DNA of 64,000 bases, taken from NCBI GenBank assembly GCA_903944895.1, contig CAJATL010000206.1:1-64000 (forward strand), given 5' to 3'. Each line of letters opens with the position of its first letter. The stretch's first letter is position 1. The notes beneath the pieces are model-generated. The model was not told where the DNA came from, did no database searches, and saw only the letters and a program-made list of their open reading frames with translations. This document shows, piece by piece, positions 1-9,406 of the stretch. This DNA is from an uncultured Bacteroidota bacterium (lineage in GTDB: Bacteria; Bacteroidota; Bacteroidia; Bacteroidales; 4484-276). The translations under genes and the position numbers were made by a program.

Positions 1-340
1 CTCCTTTCAACAAGTTCTTTGTCATCTTTTTTAGTTTTAGTTTATAAATGGTGATTGGATTATTCCAGATTTTGGCCTGTAAAACGATGCTGAATCATGG
101 ATATTGCCGCTTTTCGGTTTTGATCGTTGGTGCCTGCCTTCAAATTTCCCCCGGCTAAGCGGTCCGCCAGTTGGCGGACCGCTTAGCCGGGGGTAATTTG
201 AAGGCAGGCACCAACGATCAAAACCGGAAACCGGCAATATCTATGATTCAGCATCGTTTTACCAGCCAAAATCTGGAATAATCCAATCACCATTTATAAA
301 CTAAAACTAAAAAAGATGACAAAGAACTTGTTGAAAGGAG
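1..340. repeat. 340-bp near-perfect palindrome at the window edge
   Basis: Base i pairs with base 341-i over the whole stretch, with no indels and seven mismatched pairs out of 170. The mismatches lie at 77, 78, 99, 110, 114, 147 and the centre (170/171). The GC-rich centre is two 22-base arms around GT. The right arm runs through the promoter region and the first eight codons of the lipoprotein gene at 316, so the left arm holds a mirror copy that reads MTKNLLKG on the minus strand from base 25 and leaves the window. It is either a divergently duplicated gene start or a fold-back assembly end; the mismatches argue against a simple fold-back. Confidence 0.9.
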
Positions 341-765
341 CCATGTTACTGGTATTGATCGCGTTTTTTATTTCATGTGAAAAGTCAGATGAAAACGAAA
401 ACAGTGGTGATGGCGACAAAAGCCATAATGCAGGCGAAAACTGTATGAATTGTCACAAATCGGGAGGCAGCGGAGAAGGAAGGTTCACCGTAGCCGGAAC
501 CCTGTACAACGCAGCCGGAAGCGTCTATCCGAATGCGACAGTTAAGTTATATACCGGTGATGAAGCTACAGGAACCCTTGTTAAATCGATCAAGTCGGAT
601 GCCAGTGGAAATTTTTATACCACCGAATCTGTCAGTTTCGTGTCGGGCCTCTACGTGACCATTAACGGTACGAACGGTGAAGTAATGAATAAAGGATTTA
701 CCATTACCAATGGAAGTTGTAACAGTTGCCACGGAAATTCAACCGGAGCAATCGAGGTAAAATAA
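316..765 (+). CDS. Lipoprotein with two CxxCH haem-binding motifs
   Basis: A 149-residue protein. It opens with a lipoprotein signal (hydrophobic residues 8-20, then SCEK, with Cys21 as the likely lipidated residue). Two CxxCH motifs follow, CMNCH near residues 43-47 and CNSCH near 136-140, which are the covalent haem c attachment signature. Between them is a small beta domain resembling carboxypeptidase-regulatory-like folds (VAGTLYNAAGSVYPNATVKLY). I infer an outer-membrane or periplasmic diheme-type c protein; distal axial ligands cannot be assigned. The start ATG lies inside the right arm of the 340-bp palindrome, so its promoter and first codons are duplicated in inverted orientation. 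No partner oxidoreductase is adjacent, so its redox role is unknown. Confidence 0.75.
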   Translation: MTKNLLKGAMLLVLIAFFISCEKSDENENSGDGDKSHNAGENCMNCHKSGGSGEGRFTVAGTLYNAAGSVYPNATVKLYTGDEATGTLVKSIKSDASGNFYTTESVSFVSGLYVTINGTNGEVMNKGFTITNGSCNSCHGNSTGAIEVK

Positions 766-955
766 CCAGCAGTCAGGTGCTTTTTTAAGACAGCATCATA
801 TTTTCCAAAACAATATCCGGGGTCAGATAAGGGCATTCCATTTTCTGAAACGACAACTTTACAATCCCTGTCTGACCCAGGTCAATGCATTAACAATTAT
901 CATCTGCCACGGGCTTTTTATTATTTTTACCGCTCCATAAACTTAACGCTAACTT

Positions 956-1882
956 ATGCCGGAAAAAATCAGAGCTGGAAAAATTATAAGGGCCTCATGG
1001 GTTGCTATTTTCAGCAATGCTGCACTGGCAATTCTCAAAATATCGGTTGGCCTGATTGCCGGCAGCCTTGCCGTTGTCGGTGATGGCATTGATTCATCGG
1101 GCGACATCGTAACTTCCATTATCACGTTGGTTACGGCTGGTATTATTTCGAAACCACCCAACGCAAAATTTCCTTACGGGTACAGCAAAGCAGATACTGT
1201 GGCTGCCAAAGCCCTGTCGTTTATCATTTTCTTTGCCGGTGCACAGTTGGGAATTTCGACTATCCAGCGGCTAATGGAGGGCGGTGGTGAAAAAATTCCT
1301 GAAACTTTTGCCGTTTACACCATCCTGATTTCGATAGTCGTAAAATTGCTGTTGTCGGTTTATTTGCTCAAAACCGGCCGGAAAGTTGCAAGCCCCATGC
1401 TCATTGCCAATGGTCGAAACATGCGAAACGACGTGGTGATCTCTGCTTCGGTGCTTTTAGGGTTGTTTTTTACGATTTACTTCAAAATGCCCGTGATCGA
1501 TTCCATTTTTGCGCTGCTCATCAGCATCTGGATTATGAAAAGCGGCTTCGATATTTTCATGGAAACCAACGTGGAACTGATGGATGGAATCTCCGATCAG
1601 ACCATCTACAATAAAATTTTTGATATTGTAAGCCAGGTTAAAGGTGCCAGAAACCCGCACAGGCTCCGCGTAAGGAAACTGGCTAACTTATTTGTTATTG
1701 GCGTAGATATCGAAGTTGACCCGGAACTGAAGGTGGCCGAGGCCCATCATATTGCCCAAACTGTCGAGAGAAGACTAAAAAAACAACTTGGCAATGTTTA
1801 TGATGTCATGGTGCATATCGAGCCTTTCGGCAATTTTGAGCATGACGAAAAATATGGAATTTCGGCAGACAACTTCAAATAA
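956..1882 (+). CDS. Cation diffusion facilitator (CDF) family metal transporter
   Basis: A 308-residue membrane protein of the CDF family (FieF/MamM-like), which exports divalent metals from the cytoplasm by proton antiport. About six TM segments lie in residues 12-205, followed by a cytoplasmic domain with the typical HIAQTVE...VHIEP pattern near the end. In TM2 the metal-site motif is D46xxxD50. At the equivalent TM5 position the usual H/DxxxD reads N155-MRN-D159, giving a DD/ND site instead of the DD/HD set of zinc-type members. Metal preference may therefore differ from zinc (inference). It is a single gene, 43 bp upstream of the peptidase gene and in the same direction, with no obvious regulatory site. 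Confidence 0.88.
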   Translation: MPEKIRAGKIIRASWVAIFSNAALAILKISVGLIAGSLAVVGDGIDSSGDIVTSIITLVTAGIISKPPNAKFPYGYSKADTVAAKALSFIIFFAGAQLGISTIQRLMEGGGEKIPETFAVYTILISIVVKLLLSVYLLKTGRKVASPMLIANGRNMRNDVVISASVLLGLFFTIYFKMPVIDSIFALLISIWIMKSGFDIFMETNVELMDGISDQTIYNKIFDIVSQVKGARNPHRLRVRKLANLFVIGVDIEVDPELKVAEAHHIAQTVERRLKKQLGNVYDVMVHIEPFGNFEHDEKYGISADNFK

Positions 1883-1924
1883 AGCCTGATTCTTAAACCG
1901 AAAATATTTTTAACATCAGATAAA

Positions 1925-4069
1925 ATGAAAAACGCATCTTTACTTCTTACCGCTTTCTTAATCATGGCCGGTACTTTTTACCTGCCGGCCCAGGACAAGC
2001 TTTTTACCACCAGCGATTATCTCAACCGCGAATTGTATCCCAAATCCATCACCAACCTTGCCTGGCGTGGTGATCTGGACGTTTTTACTTATGTTGAGAA
2101 AAATGTTCTTTTCCAAAAATCGGCTGCAAAACCTGAAACGATGGATACCATCATGACCCTGGAAACGCTGAATGCTTTGCTGACTGGCGCTAAACAGGAG
2201 GAAATCGGGCGTTTTCCGGCAATAAACTGGATCGACTTCAACCGGTTTTATTTTACCGATCAGGCTAAGATTTTCAGATACGATTTCAGGGATTCCACCT
2301 TAACAAAAGCTAACGAATACGACGAAAACGGAGAAAATGTGACCCTGGATGAAACGAATCTTCGTGTCGCCTACACGATCGAAAATAATTTGTTTGTGGC
2401 TATCGGCGGGCAGACCATCCAGGTTTCGGATGAAAAGAATAGTGGCGTAGTTTATGGTCAGGTTCCATCGCGAAATGAGTTTGGAATTAATGCGGGCGCT
2501 TATTGGTCGCCCGGCGGAAAGTTTCTGGCCTTCTACAAAACCGATCAAACCGAAGTTGCCGATTATCCTTTGGTTGATATTGACGACCGTATTGCACAGG
2601 CTGCACCGATGAAATATCCCATGGCAGGCACGAAAAGCCAGAAAGTTAAACTCGGGATTTTCAATCCTGACCTCAACGAGGTTATTTACCTGCAAACCGA
2701 GGGACCCGAAAACCAATACATCACCTCGGTAAGCTGGGATCCTTCGGGGGAGTTTATGTATGCCGGCATTTTAAACCGCGACCAGAATCATCTGGAGATG
2801 AACAAATATGACGCTAAAACCGGGAAATTTGTCAGCACTTTATTTGAAGAAAAAAACGAGCGATACGTCGAACCGATGAGTGGTTTGATTTTTCTTGAAA
2901 ATGATGCAACAAAATTTATCTGGCAAAGCCGCCGCGATGGCTGGAACCATCTTTATCTTTATGAAAATGACGGCAAACTGCTGAAACAGATTACCAGCGG
3001 AGCTTGGGATGTCACCGACTTTTCAGGCTTTGATCCTGACGAAAAATCAGTTTATTTTCACGCCACCAAAGACAGTCCACTCGAAAGGCATCTTTATAAA
3101 GCTGAACTCAAATCAGGAAAGACCGAAAAAATCACCGTTGGTGCAGGAGTTCATAACGCCAATCCAGCTAAAAGCGGAAACTTTTTTATTGATGCGTTCA
3201 GCAGCCTGGAAATGGCCCGTGCTTATTATCTTTTGGATAAAAACGGCGAACGACTTGCAGTTTTGAAAGAAGACATAAATCCTTACAAAGACTACAAACT
3301 CGGCGAGATGAATATTTTCAGCATCAAAGCCGACGATAGCCTCACCGATCTTTATTGCCGTTTGATAAAACCGGCAGATTTTGATCCATCAAAAAAATAT
3401 CCTGTTATGATTTATGTTTATGGCGGCCCTCATGCCCAGATGATCACCAAATCGTGGACAGGTGGCGCGGGATTCTGGCTGAATTACCTGGCGCAGCAGG
3501 GTTATGTGGTTTTTACCCTCGACAACCGTGGCTCGGCAAACCGTGGATTTGAGTTCGAGAGCATCATCCACCGGCAGTGTGGCGAAAAAGAAATGGCGGA
3601 TCAGATGACCGGTGTGAAATATCTCAAATCGCTCGGTTATGTCGATTCTACGCGGATTGGTATTGATGGCTGGAGTTATGGTGGTTTTCTGACGATTTCG
3701 ATGATGCTGCGCAATCCCGGGGTTTTTAAGGCCGGATGTGCCGGCGGTCCGGTAATCGACTGGAAATGGTACGAAGTGATGTACGGCGAAAGATACATGG
3801 ACACGCCCATGCAAAATCCTGATGGTTACGAAAAATCTTCGCTGATAAATTATGTGGGTGATCTTGATGGAAAATTACTCATCATTCATGGAACCAACGA
3901 TAACACCGTGGTCTGGCAAAACAGCCTCACTTTTCTGGATGAGTGCATCAATCAGGGCAAACAGGTCGATTATTTTGTGTATCCCGGCGCCGATCACAAC
4001 ATGCGTGGCAAAGCAAGGGTTCATCTATTTGATAAGATTTCGGGATATTTTAACGATTATCTGAAATAA
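1925..4069 (+). CDS. Dipeptidyl peptidase IV (S9B family)
   Basis: A 714-residue secreted serine exopeptidase that releases Xaa-Pro or Xaa-Ala dipeptides from peptide N-termini, normally in the periplasm. A signal peptide covers residues 1-22 (ending LPAQD). The DPP IV-type beta-propeller spans about 90-450 and an alpha/beta-hydrolase domain about 490-714. The catalytic residues are visible: nucleophile Ser584 in GWSYGGF, Asp659 in GTNDNTV and His691 in GADHNM. The length matches Bacteroidetes DPP IV enzymes. It lies 43 bp behind the CDF gene and converges on the T9SS paralogue at 4409, with the 21-bp repeat array between. It fits the peptide-degrading character of the neighbouring M14 carboxypeptidases. 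Confidence 0.95.
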   Translation: MKNASLLLTAFLIMAGTFYLPAQDKLFTTSDYLNRELYPKSITNLAWRGDLDVFTYVEKNVLFQKSAAKPETMDTIMTLETLNALLTGAKQEEIGRFPAINWIDFNRFYFTDQAKIFRYDFRDSTLTKANEYDENGENVTLDETNLRVAYTIENNLFVAIGGQTIQVSDEKNSGVVYGQVPSRNEFGINAGAYWSPGGKFLAFYKTDQTEVADYPLVDIDDRIAQAAPMKYPMAGTKSQKVKLGIFNPDLNEVIYLQTEGPENQYITSVSWDPSGEFMYAGILNRDQNHLEMNKYDAKTGKFVSTLFEEKNERYVEPMSGLIFLENDATKFIWQSRRDGWNHLYLYENDGKLLKQITSGAWDVTDFSGFDPDEKSVYFHATKDSPLERHLYKAELKSGKTEKITVGAGVHNANPAKSGNFFIDAFSSLEMARAYYLLDKNGERLAVLKEDINPYKDYKLGEMNIFSIKADDSLTDLYCRLIKPADFDPSKKYPVMIYVYGGPHAQMITKSWTGGAGFWLNYLAQQGYVVFTLDNRGSANRGFEFESIIHRQCGEKEMADQMTGVKYLKSLGYVDSTRIGIDGWSYGGFLTISMMLRNPGVFKAGCAGGPVIDWKWYEVMYGERYMDTPMQNPDGYEKSSLINYVGDLDGKLLIIHGTNDNTVVWQNSLTFLDECINQGKQVDYFVYPGADHNMRGKARVHLFDKISGYFNDYLK

Positions 4070-4132
4070 ATTCAGGGTAAAACATCCATTTTTCTTAAGA
4101 AATCCTCAGATTTTCCAGATATTTCTTTTAAG

Positions 4133-4312
4133 AATACCGGTATTTTTCACAGGAATACCGGTATTTTTCATAGGAATATCGATATTATTCACAGGAATAC
4201 CGGTATTCTTCACAAGAATATCGATATTCTTCACAGGAATACCGGTATTCTTCACAAGAATATCGATATTCTTCACAGGAATACCGGTGTTTTTCACAAG
4301 AATATCGGTAAT
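4133..4312. repeat. Nine 21-bp tandem repeats, each centred on a 12-bp palindrome
   Basis: The 12-bp cores start at 4133, 4154, 4175, 4196, 4217, 4238, 4259, 4280 and 4301, an exact 21-bp period. Five units carry AATACCGGTATT or a variant and the others AATATCGATATT or a variant, in the order A A B A B A B A B; the last two are imperfect. Spacers read roughly TTCACAGG or TTCACAAG. A to B needs two changes placed symmetrically, so dyad symmetry is preserved. 21 bp is two helical turns, so all dyads face the same side of the DNA. It lies between two convergent genes. In one minus frame it reads as a seven-residue repeat, which I regard as incidental. Confidence 0.95.
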
Positions 4313-4408
4313 AATTATTGGACTGCTTGTTTTATTTTGAAGGCATTAGTAAATCTGACGCTTTTCACTACCTCGTCAGGTTTTGGTTGTGAATATTCAA
4401 CCCGACAA

Positions 4409-6676
4409 TTATTCAATCACGAGCTTTTCGACTTTAACAAAATCATCGCTTTCGATTTTAACGAGGTAAATGCCTTTTGGCGAATTGGAAAGGTCGATCT
4501 GTGTTTTTAGCGAAAAGGCCGTTTCATAAACCTTCCGACCTGTTAAATCAAAAATGCAAACATTAAATTTCCGGTTGCCGTCACCTGCAACAAATTCAAC
4601 CAGCCCGCTTCCGGGGTTTGGGAAAAATGAAATGCTCGTATTGGAATTTTCGCCGATGTAGGTTGGATTGAACACAATTTTCGCAACAGCCGATAAACCG
4701 TCTGTGATAAAACCGCCAACCGACGAAGGCATGGTTGCATCAAAATCAAATCTGATTTCAAATTCCTGGTTTATTATTGGTCGGAATAGTTTAAAGTTTA
4801 AAGCTTCGTAATCCTCAAAACCATCTTTTTCGAAGGTGGTTTGGTCGTCACCAAAAACCTGCAACAAATAGCTTTGCGAAACATCAGTAATCTGAACCAT
4901 GCCGGCACAAATGCCTTCTGCGGTAAAAGCGCCGATAATATCGCCAGCCATCAATTTACTGAGAACCGCCGAAGGTAATGCGATAGAGTGGCTCGATGGC
5001 GACAATACCGGATCATTCCAGGGTGAATTATTTTTAAAAACAACATCAGGAATATCTTCATCTTTAAAAGAAGTACAAGCCGGAAAAGTAGCCGTAAACC
5101 CCGACGAAACCGCCATCAGGTAAGCTTTGCCAGGCTGCAGGGTTACCAGTGTTTTGATGTTCACCGAAGGCCAGTAAATGTTTGTCCCGGCGATTTCTTT
5201 AATGACAGTAATTTTATTCAGATTGGCAGCAAAAAGCGATTCAACCTGCATGTTGCAGTCGCTGAGTACCGGGATTAAATTCCATCCTGTAACCAGGGTG
5301 AGGATTTTGGAGGATAAGTCGGTGCCGATAACCGGCAAAATGACTGGCTGGGTAACTTTAATTTTGTAACCCGAACCTGTACTCCATTTTCCGATGGTAT
5401 TAATGTTCTGAGCCGGCCAATAGGTTTTGGTGAGATTTTGAACGATCACCAGCGAATTTGTAATGGGCGCCATTATCCTGCGGATCGAATCGGCACCTGT
5501 TCTCGGGGAAGCACTCGGGATATTGTTCAGGGGCAAATCAGTACTTGGTTTCAGGTAACTCGAAATGCCGCTCCAGCCTGCAGTAATTTCCAGATTATGT
5601 GTTTTATAGGCGGGAAGCGAAATTATTCTGGAAGTTCCGTAATTTCCGTATTTGTAAAGATCTCCTGAAAACATCGTTGGAAAGGCAGTAAATTCCTGTT
5701 GGGTGGTCGAAGAAGAAAACACCTTCCAGTTCAGTACTTCCGAATCGGCAAAGCCATCTTTAGCTGTAGTAAATGCATCATCGCCATGAGCTAAAACAGC
5801 AGAACTTGTGGCACCACCTGAGTATTTTCCGGCACCTCCACAATGCAACTGGCCATCGTCGCCAACATAAAAAACGCCTATCCAGTCGCCCTCATTTAAG
5901 GGTATTCCACAAATATTCGGATTTGCCTGAGGCATTACTGCGATAATGTGAAAATTACCTGTATTTACATAAACCCAATTGGGCGGTCGGGGAAAGGAGC
6001 GAGGCATAGCTGCATAATCCTGGTTGTAAATGTTGTTGGTAACATTGGTGTGGGTACGGCTTAATGGGTTAAAATTATAATCGGCTGTGGTTGGTGTTAA
6101 CGTGTAACTTCCGCAAGGTACAACCATAACCGAATACTGACCCAGCGCGTTTGTGGTATCCTTGTAGCCGTTGCCAAAATCAATGATAAGATCAGTTATG
6201 GGCTGATTGTTGGTTGTACTGGTGATGGCGCCGTTGATCGAAAAACCAGCAGGGTTGGGTGTTCCCACAAAATCCTGATTTGGTGTATTTGCTTTTACTT
6301 TGGTGTAAGTTCTGGATGAAGGCGAAAAAACGTAAAATCCGCAATAATAGGGTGTAACCGTACCTGTCCATTGTGATACTACAAATTTTTCGTAATAACC
6401 CAATTCGTTGGTAACAACCGAGCCCAGACCTGAAAATGTTACAGTAACGCCAACCAGCGGAACAAGGCTGCCAGCAACCGAATGCTTTACTATTCCTGAT
6501 ATCTTATAATCGATCAGGACCTCCGGCGTTGTAACGTCATTTGAAATAAAACTGATGACTTCTGAGGTTTTGTTCAAATCAGCCTTATTATCAACTTCAA
6601 CAACAGGGTTTGGATTAGTGCCGGCAAAAACAAAAATCCACAAAACACCAAAGACAACTCCCGGTAAATATCTCAT
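4409..6676 (-). CDS. T9SS-secreted protein, tandem paralogue A
   Basis: A 755-residue protein, taking the start at 6676 because the sequence then aligns with paralogue B from MRYLPG onward and has the same length; an upstream Met at 6739 adds 21 non-homologous residues. The order is: signal peptide; two carboxypeptidase-regulatory-like beta domains (about 45-120 and 130-195); a first module with GDWIGVFYVGDDG...CGGAG and KDGF; a linker with NLTKTYWPAQN and SGYKIKVT; a second module with GDIIGAFTAEG...CAG, GDDQTT and KDGF; and a type A sorting tail (SFFPNPGSG...GIYLVKIES). It is probably exported by the type IX system and anchored or released at the cell surface. The function of the repeated module is unknown. 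It is the first of three head-to-tail copies. Confidence 0.85.
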   Translation of the reverse strand: MRYLPGVVFGVLWIFVFAGTNPNPVVEVDNKADLNKTSEVISFISNDVTTPEVLIDYKISGIVKHSVAGSLVPLVGVTVTFSGLGSVVTNELGYYEKFVVSQWTGTVTPYYCGFYVFSPSSRTYTKVKANTPNQDFVGTPNPAGFSINGAITSTTNNQPITDLIIDFGNGYKDTTNALGQYSVMVVPCGSYTLTPTTADYNFNPLSRTHTNVTNNIYNQDYAAMPRSFPRPPNWVYVNTGNFHIIAVMPQANPNICGIPLNEGDWIGVFYVGDDGQLHCGGAGKYSGGATSSAVLAHGDDAFTTAKDGFADSEVLNWKVFSSSTTQQEFTAFPTMFSGDLYKYGNYGTSRIISLPAYKTHNLEITAGWSGISSYLKPSTDLPLNNIPSASPRTGADSIRRIMAPITNSLVIVQNLTKTYWPAQNINTIGKWSTGSGYKIKVTQPVILPVIGTDLSSKILTLVTGWNLIPVLSDCNMQVESLFAANLNKITVIKEIAGTNIYWPSVNIKTLVTLQPGKAYLMAVSSGFTATFPACTSFKDEDIPDVVFKNNSPWNDPVLSPSSHSIALPSAVLSKLMAGDIIGAFTAEGICAGMVQITDVSQSYLLQVFGDDQTTFEKDGFEDYEALNFKLFRPIINQEFEIRFDFDATMPSSVGGFITDGLSAVAKIVFNPTYIGENSNTSISFFPNPGSGLVEFVAGDGNRKFNVCIFDLTGRKVYETAFSLKTQIDLSNSPKGIYLVKIESDDFVKVEKLVIE

Positions 6677-6844
6677 TGTACAAAAAGTTTTATAATGAAA
6701 AGAAAAAATTCTTTCACGGAAAATAATTTTCCAGCCCACGCAAAAGTAATGTCATCAAATTATAATTACAAAATATTTTAACCGAAAATGTAGCCTCGAA
6801 ATCTGCCCGAAGGCTTCCGGTGTTATGACCGGAAACCGAAATTT

Positions 6845-6878
6845 CCGGCAGTTTTTACAGCCTCTATAAAACTGCCGG
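6845..6878 (-). terminator. Hairpin 3' of paralogue B
   Basis: Perfect 11-bp arms (CCGGCAGTTTT at 6845-6855 and AAAACTGCCGG at 6868-6878) around a 12-nt loop. It lies about 60 nt past the stop of the gene ending at 6937. No clear U-run follows, so a terminator role is only likely. Confidence 0.4.
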
Positions 6879-6936
6879 CATTGAAATTTTGTCACAAATC
6901 AGTGAAATTTTTTAGCCCCAAAAAGAGGTCATTATA

Positions 6937-9204
6937 TTATTGGATGATTAGTTTTTCGAATTTTATAAAATCGGCACTTTCAATTTTAACCAGATAAATT
7001 CCTTTGGGCGAATCTGAGACATCAATCAGGGTTTTACCAGAAAATGTTGTTGCATCAACCTTTTGGCCCGTCAAATCCAAAATAGTAACTTTAAATTTCC
7101 GGTTGCTGTCGCCGGCAACAAACTCAACCAGTCCGTTGGCAGGATTCGGGAAAAATGAAATGCTGGTATTTGCGTTTTCGCCGATGTAGGTTGGATTGAA
7201 CACAATTTTCCCAACAGCCGACAAACCATCTGAGGTAAAAACGCCATCTGATGAAGGCATGGTTGCATCAAAATCAAACCCGATTTCAAATTCCTGGTTT
7301 ACCTGAGGCCTGAAAAGTTTAAAGCTTAAAAATTCGCTTTCTTCAAAACCATCTTTTTCCAGGGTGGTTTGGTCGTCACCAAAAACCTGCAACAAATAGC
7401 TCTGTGAAACATCGTTAATCTCAACCAGGCCTGCACAGGAGCCATCTTTGGTAAAAGCGCCAATAACATCACCTGTCATTAACTTTCCCAGAACCCCCGA
7501 AGGCATTGCAATCGAGTGATTTGATGGTGTCATCGCAGGATCATTCCAGGGTGAATTATTTTTAAATGGCGTCTGTACATTTTCTTCAGCTTTAAAAGCA
7601 GCACAAGCCGGAAAAGTAACCGAAAAATCAGCGGAAACCATCATCAGGTAAGCTTTTCCTGTTTGCAGGGTAAGCAAGGTTTTTATGTTCATGGCGGGCC
7701 AGTAAATAAACGACCCGGCAATTTCTTTGATAATGGTAATTTTGTTGAGATGGGCTGCAAAAAGCGACTCGATTAGTATGTCGCATTCGCTGAGCACAGG
7801 AACCAAATTCCAGCCTGTAACAAGACTTATCGTTCTTGGTGAATAGTCACAGCCATGAATCGGCAAAACAATCGATTCGGTGACTTTGATTTTGTAACCG
7901 GATGTTGCACTCCATTTACCGATGGTGTTAACATTCTGGCTTGGCCAATAGGTTTTGGTAAGATTTTGAACAATGGATAATTTGCTGACGACGGGCATCA
8001 TGATCCGCCGGATTGAATCAGCTCCTGATCTTGGTGATGCGCTTGGGATGTTATTCAATGGCAGCGAGGTGGCTGGTTTAAGATAACTCGAAATGCCGCT
8101 CCATCCTTGCGGAATAACCAAATTGTGGGTTTTGTATGCCGGAAGTGAAATAATCCGGGTTAAACCCATGCTTCCCCATCTATATGAATCCCCTGAAAAT
8201 GTTGTTGGAAAAGCAATAAATTCCTGTTGGGTTGTCGAAGAAGTAAACACTTTCCAGTTCATTACTTCAAAACTGGCGAAGCCATCTTTAACAGGTGTTG
8301 TAAAGTCGTCGCCCTGGGCAATAACAGCCGTGCTGACTGTTGTTCCCTGATACATTCCTGCACCACCACAATGCAGCAGTCCATCATCACCAACATAAAA
8401 AACGCCGACCCAGTCTCCTTCATTTAAGGGTGCACCACAAATAGTCGGATTTGCGTAAGGCATTACCGAAATAATATGGGCACTTCCGGTAAGGGTATAA
8501 TCCCAGCCTGGCGGGCGAGGGAAGGAGCTGGGTGTAGCTTCATAATCCTGATTGTAAAAATTGGTAGTTATGTTTGGATAATTCCGGCTTAGCGGGACAA
8601 AATTATAGTCGGCTGAGGTTGGTGTTAAAGTGTAACTACCGCAAGGCTTTACCTGAATGGAATATTGCCCCTGCGAATTGGTGGTGGCTGTGAAGCCGTT
8701 GCCAAAATTGATGTTGTAATCAGCCAGTGGCGAATTATTGATGGTTTCGATAATCGTTCCATTGATTGTAAACATTTGTGCAGGTGTACCAACAAAATCC
8801 TGGTTAACAGCATTTACCTTGATTTTGGTGTAAGTGCGGCTGGCAGGAGAAAAATTATAATATCCGCAATAATACGGAGTAACCGTTCCCGTCCATAGCT
8901 CGGGTACAAATTTTTCATAATAACCCGTGTCGTTGGTAACTACCGTCCCCAGACCCGAGAATGTAACAGTAACTCCGGCAAAAGGCGGAAGCGAATTTGA
9001 CCCTCCATGCTGAACTTTACCTGAAATCTTCAAATCAACAAGCACTACGTCCTGTTCAGGAAGCAGGTATTCCAAAGAGTTGGTTGTACCTGAGTTTTGA
9101 AGCGATTCAAATTGATTATCATTGGCTTTAGGAGTATTTGGATGAACACCGCTCACCACAAAAGCTGATAAAAAACAAAAAACAATTCCAGGTAAATATC
9201 TCAT
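6937..9204 (-). CDS. T9SS-secreted protein, tandem paralogue B
   Basis: 755 residues, collinear with the copy at 4409: signal peptide (MRYLPGIVFCFLSAFVVSG), two regulatory-like beta domains, module 1 (GDWVGVFYVGDDG, CGGAG, KDGF), a linker with NLTKTYWPSQN, module 2 (GDVIGAFTKDG, CAG, GDDQTT, KDGF) and a sorting tail (SFFPNPANG...GIYLVKIES). The C-terminal half is much more alike between copies than the N-terminal third, including long stretches of near-identical DNA, which suggests recent duplication or gene conversion. Adhesion or glycan binding is possible because the modules have no visible catalytic residues, but that is a guess. It is 202 bp from paralogue C and 260 bp from A, so the copies are probably transcribed separately. 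Confidence 0.85.
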   Translation of the reverse strand: MRYLPGIVFCFLSAFVVSGVHPNTPKANDNQFESLQNSGTTNSLEYLLPEQDVVLVDLKISGKVQHGGSNSLPPFAGVTVTFSGLGTVVTNDTGYYEKFVPELWTGTVTPYYCGYYNFSPASRTYTKIKVNAVNQDFVGTPAQMFTINGTIIETINNSPLADYNINFGNGFTATTNSQGQYSIQVKPCGSYTLTPTSADYNFVPLSRNYPNITTNFYNQDYEATPSSFPRPPGWDYTLTGSAHIISVMPYANPTICGAPLNEGDWVGVFYVGDDGLLHCGGAGMYQGTTVSTAVIAQGDDFTTPVKDGFASFEVMNWKVFTSSTTQQEFIAFPTTFSGDSYRWGSMGLTRIISLPAYKTHNLVIPQGWSGISSYLKPATSLPLNNIPSASPRSGADSIRRIMMPVVSKLSIVQNLTKTYWPSQNVNTIGKWSATSGYKIKVTESIVLPIHGCDYSPRTISLVTGWNLVPVLSECDILIESLFAAHLNKITIIKEIAGSFIYWPAMNIKTLLTLQTGKAYLMMVSADFSVTFPACAAFKAEENVQTPFKNNSPWNDPAMTPSNHSIAMPSGVLGKLMTGDVIGAFTKDGSCAGLVEINDVSQSYLLQVFGDDQTTLEKDGFEESEFLSFKLFRPQVNQEFEIGFDFDATMPSSDGVFTSDGLSAVGKIVFNPTYIGENANTSISFFPNPANGLVEFVAGDSNRKFKVTILDLTGQKVDATTFSGKTLIDVSDSPKGIYLVKIESADFIKFEKLIIQ

Positions 9205-9351
9205 AATTCGAACAGTTTATTTTAAAGCAATACTTTTTCTTTTTGGATATTTGATTTCCTTATCAGATAAATTACCAATCCGGAAACAATACCTGATTTA
9301 GAATTCCACAAACATAGTTTTTTTACATTTTAGGCGATAGCCAAAAAAAAG

Positions 9352-9372
9352 CCGGAATCTTTTAAATTCCGG
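9352..9372 (-). terminator. Rho-independent terminator of paralogue C
   Basis: On the minus strand, arms CCGGAAT/ATTCCGG with a 7-nt loop are followed by C and a run of eight T (the A run at 9343-9350 on the plus strand). It lies about 35 nt after the stop at 9407. Confidence 0.8.
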
Positions 9373-9406
9373 GATTTTTTTAAAATTCATCAGGCTAAAA
9401 ATCAAT

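Noticed and set aside
37-237. Minus-strand frame of 66 codons
   Set aside because: It lies wholly within the 340-bp palindrome and reads through both arms.
766-955. Regulatory hairpin GGGTCAGA...TCTGACCC
   Set aside because: Arms are only 8 bp with a loop of about 40 nt, so chance is likely.
4106-4297. Minus-strand frame with a seven-residue repeat
   Set aside because: It is the 21-bp array read as protein, with no start context or domain.
4133-4312. CRISPR array
   Set aside because: Unit period is 21 bp with no unique spacers and no cas genes nearby.
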